This document shows, piece by piece, positions 1 to 7,905 of a stretch of DNA of 20,266 bases. A model generated the notes under the pieces. It ran no database searches. It worked only from the letters and a program-made list of their open reading frames with translations, and was not told the origin of the DNA. Origin of the DNA: CAYJFG01 sp051881695 (GTDB taxonomy: Bacteria > Bacillota > Clostridia > Oscillospirales > Acutalibacteraceae); NCBI GenBank assembly GCA_051881695.1, contig JBJEQJ010000043.1:1-20266 (forward strand), given 5' to 3'. How positions within the stretch are numbered: the stretch's first letter is position 1; every line of letters begins with the position of its first letter. The position numbers and the translations under genes were made by a program.

Positions 1-71
1 AACTACGACGGCTGATTCAGCGCCTGCAATAACTGAAAATATAGAGATGTCCCGAAAGGAACGTGATAATA

Positions 72-2009
72 ATGAAGAAAGCAATAAAGCTTATACTGCT
101 GGCAATATCCGCTGCGGCGGTAATTTTACTGTTTGCCTCGTGCGGAAACAAAACTGTACAGGTGGAAAATTTTATAAGTATGAACGCACAGTTCAGCGGA
201 AGCAGAACAGTAACGCTGAATATGGGCGAGCTTCTTGACGGGAACGAAACGCTTAAAGCACAGTTTGACGAGGTAGTAAACGAATATTGTCCTGCTGTTA
301 TGAAAAAAGAAACAAAGCAGACAGACGACGGACTGAAGTATATTTTCACAATAGATTTTGAATCTGAAGAGGACTATGAAAATAAAATAAGCGTGATTAT
401 CGGCAGACAAGCAGATTCGGTTCTCGGCACTCCTAACAGTGCGCTGGCAAAGGGCTGGCGTTTTGAAGAGGACTTCGACGGTATGCAGCTTTTCGGTTTT
501 ATTGTTGACGGAGTTAAGCAAAAGAAATACGGAGAATTGAATTTTGCATATGAAAGCAGCTCAAATATTGTAAACTTAGGCGGACAAATACAAAGCAGTA
601 ACGAAAGCATTATGAGCGTTAACTGCGTTGAGGGTTATCCCATAACTTCAATAGCGGTAGAAACTACAAATAACAAAAAGGACAGCTACGACAGAAAGTT
701 TACAATATCTGTACCGCAGACAACTTATGATAAAATGGGACAGAGCCTGCTTGATATTATGCAGCAGCGCACTGCAGACAGTGCTGTATACAGCGGATGG
801 TCACAGCAGGGTAATAACCAGGAATTTCAGGTAATGTACAAGGGGATAACTGCCGCACAGCTTCAGTCTGTAACAGCGCTGTTCCTTGACTGCACCGAGG
901 CATCAATCTATTACGGTGATGAAAATAACAGCAGCACACCTCTTGCAGAACAGCTTGTTTTTGAAGAAAAGCTCAATACATTAAGCTTTACGGCAAAGGA
1001 CAACGGAAAGGTTCCCCTTTCTTATAAATATTCGCTTCCTCTTAAAACAACGCACGGCGAGGGGATAGTGTTTAATAAGGGAGTATGGGAAAAAGAGGGA
1101 AGCTGGGTTGACGGCATTTATACGCTGAAAAGCAATAGGAGCAATCTGGCAATACGTATTCCTGACGGAATACAGTACAAAATAGAGGGAATAGCAGTAA
1201 CAGTTGAAAATAACGGGGAAGACAATTACACAAGAAGCTTCAACTTCCTGTATGACAAGGGTACCGGCGTAGAGGGTTGCCAGTATGCAAGCGCATATTT
1301 CAGAAAAGAGGGAGTAGAGACAACCACAGCAAAAACCAACGATAATCTTGTATGCAGAATTACAAAAAAAGGTACGGCAGAGGAGCTTAATGAATTTTTC
1401 AGCGGTATTTTCGGCGGCGGAAATGAAATTACAAGGGCTGAAAACACCAGCGCAATGGCAGTTGTAACAGACTTAAGCTTTAAGGACAGCGTTAATATTT
1501 CGTATATGCTTACAGGCGAAAATGAAGATGTGCCGTTTACCTATACGCTTGAAAACAAAAGCGGAGAAAATATAATTTCTATTACAGGAGAAAACGCTAA
1601 GGAAAGTGTGACTGAGCGCTCACAGGAAAAAGGAAAGTATACGGTGGAGCTTATCGGCGGCGAAAATAATGTGGAGTTTATTTCAACAGTTCCGTATTTT
1701 AACGGAGTTCTTGTTTACTGTATAGTAGCAGGAGTAATGCTTTTGCTTGCTGCGCTTGCAATTGTTTTTTGCATTAAAAGGTCAAGAAAGCTTAAACAGC
1801 TTGAGCAGGAGCAGGAGAGCAAGACTATAGAAATAAATCAGCAGGTAAACGCCAAACGTAAAAGCGAGGAAAAGCAGAAATATATTACAGATGAAAGCGG
1901 CGGATATATTTACGCTGACAATAGCAGTAAAAACGACGAATACGGCGACAGTTATGCCGACCCGTACGACAGCTCATACAGTGAGTTTGATAACGACGAC
2001 CTTTTGTAG
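72..2009 (+). CDS. Unrecognised lipoprotein with C-terminal transmembrane anchor and acidic tail
   Basis: I do not recognise the family. The 645-residue protein starts with a lipoprotein signal: basic MKKAIK, a hydrophobic stretch and the lipobox FASC with Cys24 as the lipidation site. Residues ~25-543 look beta-rich and extracytoplasmic. A second hydrophobic segment (~545-568) is followed by basic KRSRK, a Gln/Glu/Lys-rich probable helix and a Tyr/Asp/Ser-rich acidic end, which would lie in the cytoplasm. ATG at 72 is preferred over the in-frame GTG at 63, because AAAGGAA at 55-61 lies 10 nt from the ATG but only 1 nt from the GTG. The next gene follows after 70 nt, so they may be co-transcribed, but no functional link is evident. 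A role as a surface sensor or envelope protein is only inference from topology. Confidence 0.85.
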   Translation: MKKAIKLILLAISAAAVILLFASCGNKTVQVENFISMNAQFSGSRTVTLNMGELLDGNETLKAQFDEVVNEYCPAVMKKETKQTDDGLKYIFTIDFESEEDYENKISVIIGRQADSVLGTPNSALAKGWRFEEDFDGMQLFGFIVDGVKQKKYGELNFAYESSSNIVNLGGQIQSSNESIMSVNCVEGYPITSIAVETTNNKKDSYDRKFTISVPQTTYDKMGQSLLDIMQQRTADSAVYSGWSQQGNNQEFQVMYKGITAAQLQSVTALFLDCTEASIYYGDENNSSTPLAEQLVFEEKLNTLSFTAKDNGKVPLSYKYSLPLKTTHGEGIVFNKGVWEKEGSWVDGIYTLKSNRSNLAIRIPDGIQYKIEGIAVTVENNGEDNYTRSFNFLYDKGTGVEGCQYASAYFRKEGVETTTAKTNDNLVCRITKKGTAEELNEFFSGIFGGGNEITRAENTSAMAVVTDLSFKDSVNISYMLTGENEDVPFTYTLENKSGENIISITGENAKESVTERSQEKGKYTVELIGGENNVEFISTVPYFNGVLVYCIVAGVMLLLAALAIVFCIKRSRKLKQLEQEQESKTIEINQQVNAKRKSEEKQKYITDESGGYIYADNSSKNDEYGDSYADPYDSSYSEFDNDDLL

Positions 2010-2079
2010 ATGTTGAATAATATAAAAATTTGGGGGGCATATTTGTGTTCCCCATAGCTGAATTTAGAGGGAATAATGT

Positions 2080-2739
2080 ATGTATAAAAACGTAATTTTT
2101 GACCTTGACGGCACTCTGGTAAATTCTCTTTTGGACCTTGCCGGAAGTATGAACAGAGCGCTTGTTGCCAACGGCTTAAAGCCGCACCCGGAAGATGCGT
2201 ATAATTATTTTGTCGGAAACGGTGTGCTTATGCTTGTAAAAAGAGCAATAGGCGAGAAGAATTTAACACAGGAATTACAGCATAGCGTTAAGGCATACTT
2301 TGACAATGACTATGAACAGCACAAGCTCGACAAAACTGCGCCGTACAGCGGAATTTACGATATGCTTAAAACACTTAATGAAAAGCAAATAAAAATTGCC
2401 GTACTTTCAAATAAACCGGACGAATTTGTCGCACAAATGATGAAAAAGCTCTTTAGCGGTATTACGTTTGCGGCGGCGTGGGGCAAAAAGCAGGAATATA
2501 AAATTAAGCCTGATCCCCAGGCGGTTTTTGCAATTATGCAAAAGATAAAAGCCGAAAAAGACAGCACACTTTATGTCGGTGACAGCGATGTTGACGTATA
2601 CACAGCGCAAAATGCAGGAATAGACTTTTGCGGTGTGAACTGGGGCTTCAGAGGGAAAGAGGAGCTTTTGCAAAGCGGTGCAAAAAAGACGGTGGATACG
2701 GCGCAAGACCTTCTGGCTTACATCCTGTTTGAAAAATAG
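2080..2739 (+). CDS. gph: HAD-family phosphatase, phosphoglycolate phosphatase-like
   Basis: A 219-residue haloacid dehalogenase hydrolase; it should be cytoplasmic and remove phosphate from a small metabolite using Mg2+. All four HAD motifs are visible: DLDGT with nucleophile Asp8 and acid/base Asp10, LSN with Ser110, Lys143 in KIKPDP, and GDSDVD with Asp168 and Asp172. The region between motif I and motif II has the alpha-helical cap size of subfamily I, as in Gph, PpaX and beta-phosphoglucomutases. Substrate cannot be read from sequence, so the symbol gph is family-level only. AGAGGGAA at 2066-2073 precedes the ATG by about 7 nt. The stop codon TAG (2737-2739) overlaps the first base pairs of the tandem repeat array, so the array begins exactly where the gene ends. 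Confidence 0.85.
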   Translation: MYKNVIFDLDGTLVNSLLDLAGSMNRALVANGLKPHPEDAYNYFVGNGVLMLVKRAIGEKNLTQELQHSVKAYFDNDYEQHKLDKTAPYSGIYDMLKTLNEKQIKIAVLSNKPDEFVAQMMKKLFSGITFAAAWGKKQEYKIKPDPQAVFAIMQKIKAEKDSTLYVGDSDVDVYTAQNAGIDFCGVNWGFRGKEELLQSGAKKTVDTAQDLLAYILFEK

Positions 2740-3362
2740 CACGCACATCTTGGCTTTTTGCCGCCCGCTCACATACAGAAGTATTGCTCGGGGCATCAAA
2801 AAACCAACCTGCACGCACTCTTTTTCAAACTGATTATACAGCACGCACATCTTGGCTTTTGCCGCCCGCTCACATACAGAAGTATTGCTCGGGGCATCAA
2901 AAAACCAACCTGCACGCACTCTTTTTCAAACTGATTATACAGCACGCACATCTTGGCTTTTGCCGCCCGCTCACATACAGAAATATAGCTTGGGTTTCAA
3001 AAAACAACCTGCACGCACTCTTTTTTAAACTGATTAGATAGCACGCACATCTTGGCTTTTTGCCGCCAACTCACATACAAAAGTGTGGCTTGGGGTTTCA
3101 AAAACCAACCTGCACGCACTCTTTTTTAAACTGATTATATAGCACGCACATCTTGGCTTTTTGCCGCCAACTCACATACAAAAGTGTGGCTTGGGGTTTC
3201 AAAAACCAACCTGCACGCACTCTTTTTCAAACCAATTATAAAGCACGCACATCTTGGCTTTTTGCCGCTCGCTCACATACAGAAATATAGCTTGGGTTTC
3301 AAAAAACCAACCTGCACGCACTCTTTTTCAAACTGATTATACGGCACGCACATTACGGCTTT
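2738..3362. repeat. Tandem array of ~101-bp direct repeats, six full copies plus a partial seventh
   Basis: Copies start with (A/G)GCACGCACAT at 2738, 2840, 2941, 3040, 3141, 3242 and a decaying one at 3343, giving periods of 102, 101, 99, 101, 101 and 101 bp. Each unit carries GCACGCAC twice (start and ~73 bp in), a GGC-T(4-5)-GCC mini-palindrome, CTCACATACA, and a T-rich stretch ending in a GATTATAC-like block. Three variants are visible in the centre of the unit: copies 1 and 2 (AGTATTGCTCGGGG), 3 and 6 (AATATAGCTTGGG), and 4 and 5 (AGTGTGGCTTGGGG), giving the order A-A-B-C-C-B. The period is not a multiple of three, so reading frames through it shift at each copy and it is unlikely to code. 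It fills the space between the phosphatase and queH. Function unknown. Confidence 0.95.
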
Positions 3363-3430
3363 ATAAAACGATTGTGTATATTCATCGGTAAGGTGCAGAT
3401 TTTAAAGCAGAAGAAAGGAACAGTTATAAA

Positions 3431-4051
3431 ATGGCGAATAAGATAAATTTTCAGAAAGAAATGGATTTTCTGCTGCAAAGCCTTTGTGAAAAGAATGAAA
3501 CGCCGCATTTAATGCTGCACAGCTGTTGCGCACCTTGCAGCAGCTACGTTATTGAGTATCTTTCCGATTATTTTTATATTACTGTTTTTTATTATAATCC
3601 TAATATTTATCCCGATGAGGAATACGCCCTCAGAAGCGCCGAGCAAAAAAGATATATTAGTGAAATTAAAACTAAGTACCCTGTTGAATTTTTAGAAGGA
3701 GCCTTTGACAAAGAGAGCTTTTATCGCCTTGCAAGGGGTCTTGAAAATGAGCCGGAATGCGGAGAACGGTGCAAGCGCTGTTACGCCTTGCGTCTTGAAA
3801 AAACTGCACAGCAGGCGGTGGCTGAGGGTGCAGATTATTTTGCAACTACGCTTACAATAAGTCCCTTAAAAAAAGCTGAGGATATTAACAAAATAGGACA
3901 GGAGCTATCCGAAAAATATACAGTTAAATATTTAGCTTCAGACTTTAAGAAGAAAAACGGCTTTAAACGCTCTACCGAGCTTTCAAACATATACGGAATG
4001 TACAGGCAGAGCTACTGCGGATGCATATTTTCACAGAAAGGCCGGAATTAA
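3431..4051 (+). CDS. queH: Epoxyqueuosine reductase QueH
   Basis: QueH (formerly DUF208) performs the last step of queuosine synthesis in tRNA, reducing epoxyqueuosine to queuosine. It is the non-homologous replacement for QueG, does not need cobalamin and is typical of anaerobes. The 206-residue protein shows the diagnostic cysteine pattern of this iron-sulfur family: HSCCAPCSS (Cys32, Cys33, Cys36), ECGERCKRCYALR (Cys110, Cys114, Cys117) and YRQSYCGC near the C terminus (Cys196, Cys198), plus YYNPNIYP and TTLTISPLK. GAAAGGAA at 3413-3420 lies 10 nt before the ATG. It starts about 70 bp beyond the tandem repeats and is followed 24 to 27 bp later by the putative peptidase gene, so the two are probably co-transcribed. 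No other queuosine gene is in the window. Confidence 0.93.
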   Translation: MANKINFQKEMDFLLQSLCEKNETPHLMLHSCCAPCSSYVIEYLSDYFYITVFYYNPNIYPDEEYALRSAEQKRYISEIKTKYPVEFLEGAFDKESFYRLARGLENEPECGERCKRCYALRLEKTAQQAVAEGADYFATTLTISPLKKAEDINKIGQELSEKYTVKYLASDFKKKNGFKRSTELSNIYGMYRQSYCGCIFSQKGRN

Positions 4052-4078
4052 AGGCAATGCAATTACAGAGGTGAAATG

Positions 4079-4585
4079 ATGATACCCGAAAACGCATTAA
4101 ATGAAGAGGGGTACATAATAAATCAGGGCTTAATAAAGGACGTTAATTTCGGGAAGTATCCGTCAAGTAAAAACGGCTGCGGCTGGATTGCGCTTTATAA
4201 TCTGATGAAAATTTTAAATAACGAAACACCGTACAAAGAAATAATTGAAGCCTTAACGCCATATATATGGTTTAAGGGGCTTACAGGAACAAGACTCAAC
4301 ATAATAAAAAAATATATCCGTAATAAGGGATATGCCATGGACTGCAGCTTTTGCAAAAGCAAATACGAAACGCTTGCAGAAAAAAGCGCCGGCGGAATCA
4401 TTTATTACGGTACGGGAAGGTCATATCACTTTACAGCGTTTAAAACTCTGCCGGATGGAAAATATCATTTTTATAATTCCTTGTACGGTCGTAAAAGTGA
4501 TATTATTACAATGAGCGAGTTTAAAGAAAAAAGAATTAAGCTGCCCCTTACACACATTATTGCGGTTAAGGATTACAGCATATAA
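4079..4585 (+). CDS. Small putative cysteine peptidase, papain/C39-like
   Basis: A 168-residue protein with no signal peptide or membrane segment. I infer a papain-fold cysteine peptidase from the layout only: NGCGWIALYNLMK resembles the Cys-bearing helix of C39-like peptidases, followed later by SYHFTAF and then YHFYNS. Counting from the upstream Met at 4076, these give Cys35, His118 and Asn134 as a candidate catalytic triad at plausible spacing. Two consecutive ATGs exist; GAGGTGA at 4068-4074 leaves 1 nt to 4076 but 4 nt to 4079, so 4079 is preferred. It lies between queH and the cation exchanger in a tight same-strand run. It could instead be a non-catalytic relative or a peptidoglycan or peptide hydrolase. 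Substrate unknown. Confidence 0.7.
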   Translation: MIPENALNEEGYIINQGLIKDVNFGKYPSSKNGCGWIALYNLMKILNNETPYKEIIEALTPYIWFKGLTGTRLNIIKKYIRNKGYAMDCSFCKSKYETLAEKSAGGIIYYGTGRSYHFTAFKTLPDGKYHFYNSLYGRKSDIITMSEFKEKRIKLPLTHIIAVKDYSI

Positions 4586-4636
4586 AACAGCAGATAAAAA
4601 GTATCCGTTTTCCGCAGTTTAGCTTGGAGGCAGAAA

Positions 4637-5587
4637 ATGGATACTTTTTTAATGTATTTTTTATTTGCAGCAGGGCTTGCGCTTATAATAAAGGGCGGAG
4701 ATTTTTTTGTAGATGCAGCAGTCTGGATTGCAAAGGTGTCGCATATTCCGCAGTTTTTAATTGGCGCTACAGTTGTAAGCCTTGCCACAACAATGCCTGA
4801 AATATTTGTTTCTGTCATCGCTGCTTCTCAGGGAAAGACAGATATGGCAACGGGAAACGCCATAGGCTCGGTAATAGCCAATACAGGCTTGATTTTCGCC
4901 TTAGGAATCTTATTTTTACCATCTGCTATCAGACGGCGGCAGTTTGTGCCGAAGAGCATAGTATTTTTAGCTGCCATAATTGCAGTCTGGCTGTTTTGTG
5001 CAGGCGGCTATGTAACGCTGTACGGCAGCATAGGACTTTTTATGATTTTTGCAGTATTTATTGCCGAAAACATAAAACAGGCAAAGGGAGAAATCTCAGC
5101 TGCAAAGCAAAAAAGCTATAAGCCTGAAAAAAAGGAAACAGCAGTAAATGTGCTAAAATTTCTCTCCGGTGCGGCCGGAATAGTAATAGGCTCGCATCTG
5201 CTTGTTGAAAACGGCAGCGCAATTGCTGAAAGCTTGGGAGTAGCCGAAAGAATTATAAGCCTTACAGCTGTTGCGATAGGAACATCGCTGCCGGAGCTTG
5301 TAACCACTGTAACTGCAATAATAAAAAGGCAGTCCTCGCTTTCAGCAGGAAATATAATCGGCGCTAATATAATAGATATGACGCTTATTCTGCCAATGTC
5401 TGCCTTTGTTTCCGGCGGGATTTTGCCTGTGGGACAGCTTACGTTTTTGCTGGATGTTCCGTTCTGCCTTTTAATTGCCGGCATTGTTATTATTCCGACA
5501 ATAGTAAAGGGACGCTTTATGCGCTGGCAGGGGGCGGCGGCTTTGGCAGCGTACGGCGCATATGTTCTTATTTTGTTAAATATATAG
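4637..5587 (+). CDS. CaCA-family calcium/sodium antiporter (YrbG-like)
   Basis: A 316-residue integral membrane protein of the Ca2+:cation antiporter superfamily, expected to export Ca2+ in exchange for Na+ or H+. The two inverted alpha-repeats are clear: ATTMPEIFVSVIAA with Glu55, followed by GNAIGSVIANT, and GTSLPELVTTVTA with Glu220, followed by GNIIGANIIDM. The paired Pro-Glu and G-N-x-x-G-(S/A)-N motifs are the ion-binding elements of this family. About ten hydrophobic segments are visible, with a Lys-rich cytoplasmic loop (around residues 145-170) between the halves. TTGGAGG at about 4624-4630 is the ribosome site. It follows the peptidase gene by 51 bp and is closed by a strong hairpin 3 bp after the stop, so it is probably the last gene of the queH run. 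Confidence 0.92.
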   Translation: MDTFLMYFLFAAGLALIIKGGDFFVDAAVWIAKVSHIPQFLIGATVVSLATTMPEIFVSVIAASQGKTDMATGNAIGSVIANTGLIFALGILFLPSAIRRRQFVPKSIVFLAAIIAVWLFCAGGYVTLYGSIGLFMIFAVFIAENIKQAKGEISAAKQKSYKPEKKETAVNVLKFLSGAAGIVIGSHLLVENGSAIAESLGVAERIISLTAVAIGTSLPELVTTVTAIIKRQSSLSAGNIIGANIIDMTLILPMSAFVSGGILPVGQLTFLLDVPFCLLIAGIVIIPTIVKGRFMRWQGAAALAAYGAYVLILLNI

Positions 5588-5590
5588 CAA

Positions 5591-5630
5591 AAAACCTCTT
5601 GTGCAAAGCTATAACTGCATAAGAGGTTTT
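5591..5630. terminator. Intrinsic terminator after the exchanger gene
   Basis: The arms AAAACCTCTT (5591-5600) and AAGAGGTTTT (5621-5630) are perfect complements, extended by TGCA/TGCA with one mismatch. The A-run on one side and T-run on the other let it work in both directions, although leuA has its own hairpin nearer its stop. The 5631-5774 stretch that follows is AT-rich and shows nothing else I can name. Confidence 0.85.
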
Positions 5631-5774
5631 ATATTTATATCAGATTCTTTCACTCTCGCCGATTATTCAGAATTCTAGAAATATGTATTTATTTTTTATT
5701 TTTATCAATAAATTAAGTGCAACAGCCGATAAGACCGGAATTAATTTTCTGGCTGAATTACAAATCATTAAGAA

Positions 5775-5809
5775 GGAGTGCATAACACATCACACGGTTT
5801 ATGCACTCC
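5775..5809 (-). terminator. Hairpin terminator of leuA
   Basis: GGAGTGCATAA (5775-5785) and TTATGCACTCC (5799-5809) form an 11-bp perfect stem with a 13-nt loop. Read on the minus strand it lies about 10 nt beyond the leuA stop and is followed by TTCTTAAT, a weak U-tract. Together with the hairpin at 5591-5630 it separates the convergent exchanger and leuA genes. Confidence 0.7.
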
Positions 5810-5819
5810 AAAATATTTA

Positions 5820-7523
5820 TTACATATTGTGAGCAAGCAGATAGTTCGCTCTGTTAATTGCATTTAAAACGCCGGCGATAGAAGCCATATTTATGTTGCT
5901 TTCAATGCCTACGCCGAAAATATTTTTTCCGTTTTTACGCAGAAGCTCTATATATGCTATCGCCTTAGAGTCAGAGCCTGCGCTTATTGCGTGTTCGCTG
6001 TACGAAAGGAACTTGTAGCAGTCAACGCCGATTGTTTTCATAGCATTGAAGAAAGCGTCAATCGGTCCGTTGCCAACGCCGTCTATCTCTTTTTCTGTTA
6101 TTTCGCCGTTGTTATTTACGCTGACCTTGCCGGTAAAGTGTACCTCGTGGTTTGCGCCAACGCCTGTTTCGGACATTTTGTGAGATAACAGCTCGTATTT
6201 TTTAGGTATATACAGGTATTCCTTTTCAAAAACATGCAGCAGCTCGTTTGGCACAAGCTCTCTGCCAAGTGCGTCACATTCCTTTTGTACAAGCGCTCCG
6301 AATTCCGGGTGCATCTTCTTCGGCAGATGATAACCGAAGCTGTTCGCCATAACAAACGCCGCACCGCCCTTGCCGGACTGTGAGTTAATTCTTATAATCG
6401 GCTCATACTGTCTGCCTACATCTGCCGGATCTATCGGCAGATAGGGAACCTCCCAATACGGCGTGCCGCTTTCCTTCATATACTGCATACCCTTGTTTAT
6501 AGCGTCCTGATGAGAACCGGAAAATGCTGTGAAAACAAGCTCGCCGGCATACGGCGCACGCTCGTGTATTTTCATATTTGTGCAGCGCTCGTAAATTTCC
6601 TTGTACTTCGGCAGATTGCTGAAGTCAAGCTCCGGGTCAACACCCTGTGTATACATATTAAGTCCCATTGTAACTATATCCAGATTGCCTGTGCGCTCGC
6701 CGTTGCCGAAAAGCGTACCCTCAACCCTTTGTGCACCTGCAAGCAAGGCAAGCTCAGACGCCGCCACGCCGCAGCCTCTGTCGTTATGCGGATGTATACT
6801 TATTATTGCCGCCTCTCTGTTTGGAAGATGCTTTATAAAATATTCAATCTGGTCTGCGTAAGTGTTTGCCGTGCACATCTCAACAGTATTCGGCAGATTG
6901 AGTATTACAGGGTTTTCCTTTGTAGAGCCTAAAGCCTCCATAACGCTTGCACATATGTCAACTGCAAAGTCCATCTCTGTGCCGCTGAAGCTTTCGGGGG
7001 AATATTCAAAGCGGATGTTTGTATCGCCCTCGTAGCTGTCTGTAAGCTCCTTTATAAGCTTTGCGCCCTGTACGGCAATATCTGTAATGCCCTGCATATC
7101 CTTTTTAAATACAACCTTTCTCTGAAGAGTAGAGGTTGAATTGTAAAAATGCACAATAACATTTTTAGCGCCCTTAATAGCCTCAAAGGTCTTTCTGATT
7201 AAATGCTCTCTTGCCTGCACAAGCACCTGTATTGTAACATCATCGGGAATATATCCGCCGTCTATAAGCTCCCGGCATATTTCGTATTCTGTTTCGGAAG
7301 CAGACGGAAAGCCTATCTCAATTTCTTTAAAGCCCATATCGCAAAGAGCAGTAAAAAACTCAAGCTTTTCCTGCAAATTCATCGGGTCTATAAGCGCCTG
7401 GTTGCCGTCGCGCAAATCAACGCTGCACCAGATGGGCGCCTTTGTTATGGTTTTGTCAGGCCAGCTTCTGTCCTTAATATCAATCTGTTTAAATGGAATA
7501 TACTTTTTGTAAGCTTCGTACAT
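5820..7523 (-). CDS. leuA: 2-isopropylmalate synthase, long form (LeuA type 2)
   Basis: This enzyme condenses acetyl-CoA with 2-ketoisovalerate, the committed step of leucine synthesis. The 567-residue length and the N-terminal KYIPF...W(C)SVDLRDGNQAL region match the LeuA2 type found in actinobacteria and many clostridia. Arg38 and Asp39 lie in the DLRDGNQ signature, and His244 and His246 (HPHNDRG) are expected divalent-metal ligands. GTLFGNGERTGN is the second family signature. The C-terminal ~130 residues (GVGNGPIDAFFNAMK onward) form the regulatory domain where leucine binds in the family. AAAGGAGG lies 8 nt before the ATG on the minus strand. A leucine T-box and a consensus promoter precede it. 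No other leu gene is in the window, so it is transcribed here as a single gene. Confidence 0.97.
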   Translation of the reverse strand: MYEAYKKYIPFKQIDIKDRSWPDKTITKAPIWCSVDLRDGNQALIDPMNLQEKLEFFTALCDMGFKEIEIGFPSASETEYEICRELIDGGYIPDDVTIQVLVQAREHLIRKTFEAIKGAKNVIVHFYNSTSTLQRKVVFKKDMQGITDIAVQGAKLIKELTDSYEGDTNIRFEYSPESFSGTEMDFAVDICASVMEALGSTKENPVILNLPNTVEMCTANTYADQIEYFIKHLPNREAAIISIHPHNDRGCGVAASELALLAGAQRVEGTLFGNGERTGNLDIVTMGLNMYTQGVDPELDFSNLPKYKEIYERCTNMKIHERAPYAGELVFTAFSGSHQDAINKGMQYMKESGTPYWEVPYLPIDPADVGRQYEPIIRINSQSGKGGAAFVMANSFGYHLPKKMHPEFGALVQKECDALGRELVPNELLHVFEKEYLYIPKKYELLSHKMSETGVGANHEVHFTGKVSVNNNGEITEKEIDGVGNGPIDAFFNAMKTIGVDCYKFLSYSEHAISAGSDSKAIAYIELLRKNGKNIFGVGIESNINMASIAGVLNAINRANYLLAHNM

Positions 7524-7560
7524 TGTAAAAACCTCCTTTTAATTCACTGTTTAGTACAAC

Positions 7561-7831
7561 AAAAAAGTCCCGTTTCTTTACAGAAAGGGACGAATAATAT
7601 CCGTGGTACCACCCAAATTCAAACACAAAGTGTTCCTCATTACAGGCTTCTATCAAAGCCCTGACCGATAACGCAGTCAAGCGTTCCGCCCTAAATATAT
7701 CAGGCGAACAACTCCGGGATGAGCTATACATACAAGGTTAAACGCCGTTTCACACCAAACAACGGCTCTCTTTGCTTTAAGGCTTGTATCTTGTTCCCTT
7801 CAAGGTCTTTAAAACAGTAATTAATATTGTT
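7561..7831 (-). ncRNA. Leucine-specific T-box riboswitch controlling leuA
   Basis: The leader senses uncharged tRNA-Leu and prevents premature termination of leuA. Read on the minus strand it shows AGAGAG followed by a GCCGTT/AACGGC stem in the Stem I region, then TAGCTCATCCCGGAGTTG, in which CTC (7723-7721) sits where the specifier codon is expected. CTC is a leucine codon, matching the downstream gene. The T-box sequence GGGTGGTACCACGG is at 7614-7601. The terminator is GTCCC-TTTCT paired across TTAC (stem 7567-7591) followed by six U (7566-7561). The T-box sequence can pair with the 5' side of the terminator in the usual way to form the antiterminator. The 5' limit is set from the promoter and is approximate. 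Confidence 0.95.
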
Positions 7832-7837
7832 ATTAAG

Positions 7838-7865
7838 ATTATACCAAAGCAAAAAGCTTTGTCAA
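7838..7865 (-). promoter_or_regulatory. leuA promoter, consensus sigma-A type
   Basis: On the minus strand TTGACA (7865-7860) and TATAAT (7843-7838) are both perfect consensus hexamers, 16 nt apart. Transcription would begin near 7831, at the 5' end of the T-box leader. The last codon of the truncated glyS reading frame (TGA) overlaps this -35 element. Confidence 0.9.
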
Positions 7866-7881
7866 GAGCTTTTTGCAAAAA

Positions 7882-7905
7882 TTTCAGCAATTTTTTTAGA
7901 CTCTA
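7882..7905. repeat. 24-bp direct repeat, left copy
   Basis: A perfect 24-nt match (begins TTTCAGCAA, has seven T, ends AGACTCTA) to 11713-11736. It begins directly where the glycyl-tRNA synthetase homology stops. Read on the minus strand it encodes ESKKIAE in the frame of the broken glyS. Confidence 0.9.

Noticed and set aside
2..238. Open frame from the window edge through 238, or another upstream gene tail (frames ending at 15 or 32)
   Set aside because: The frame to 238 overlaps the lipoprotein gene by ~170 bp and lacks coding character there. One of the shorter tails may be the end of an upstream gene, but which one cannot be decided from so few codons.
2031..2055. GGGG/CCCC hairpin between the lipoprotein and phosphatase genes as a terminator
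   Set aside because: The stem beyond four G-C pairs depends on several wobble pairs and no U-tract follows.
2407..2919. 170-codon minus-strand reading frame across the phosphatase 3' end and the tandem repeats
   Set aside because: It is antisense to a clear HAD gene, and its C-containing repeats come from the 101-bp units; the period shifts frame at every copy, so it is not a conserved repeat protein.
2784..3041. 85-codon plus-strand frame inside the tandem repeats
   Set aside because: No ribosome site, composed entirely of repeat DNA, and out of frame from unit to unit.
2738..3362. CRISPR array
   Set aside because: Units are ~101 bp and similar throughout; there is no alternation of short identical repeats with unique spacers and no cas gene.
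6510..6932. Plus-strand frames of up to 140 codons inside leuA
   Set aside because: Antisense to a long, fully conserved enzyme gene with no ribosome sites; shadows of its codon pattern.
7489..7731. 80-codon minus-strand frame upstream of leuA
   Set aside because: It coincides with the T-box leader and its translation just reads the RNA element.
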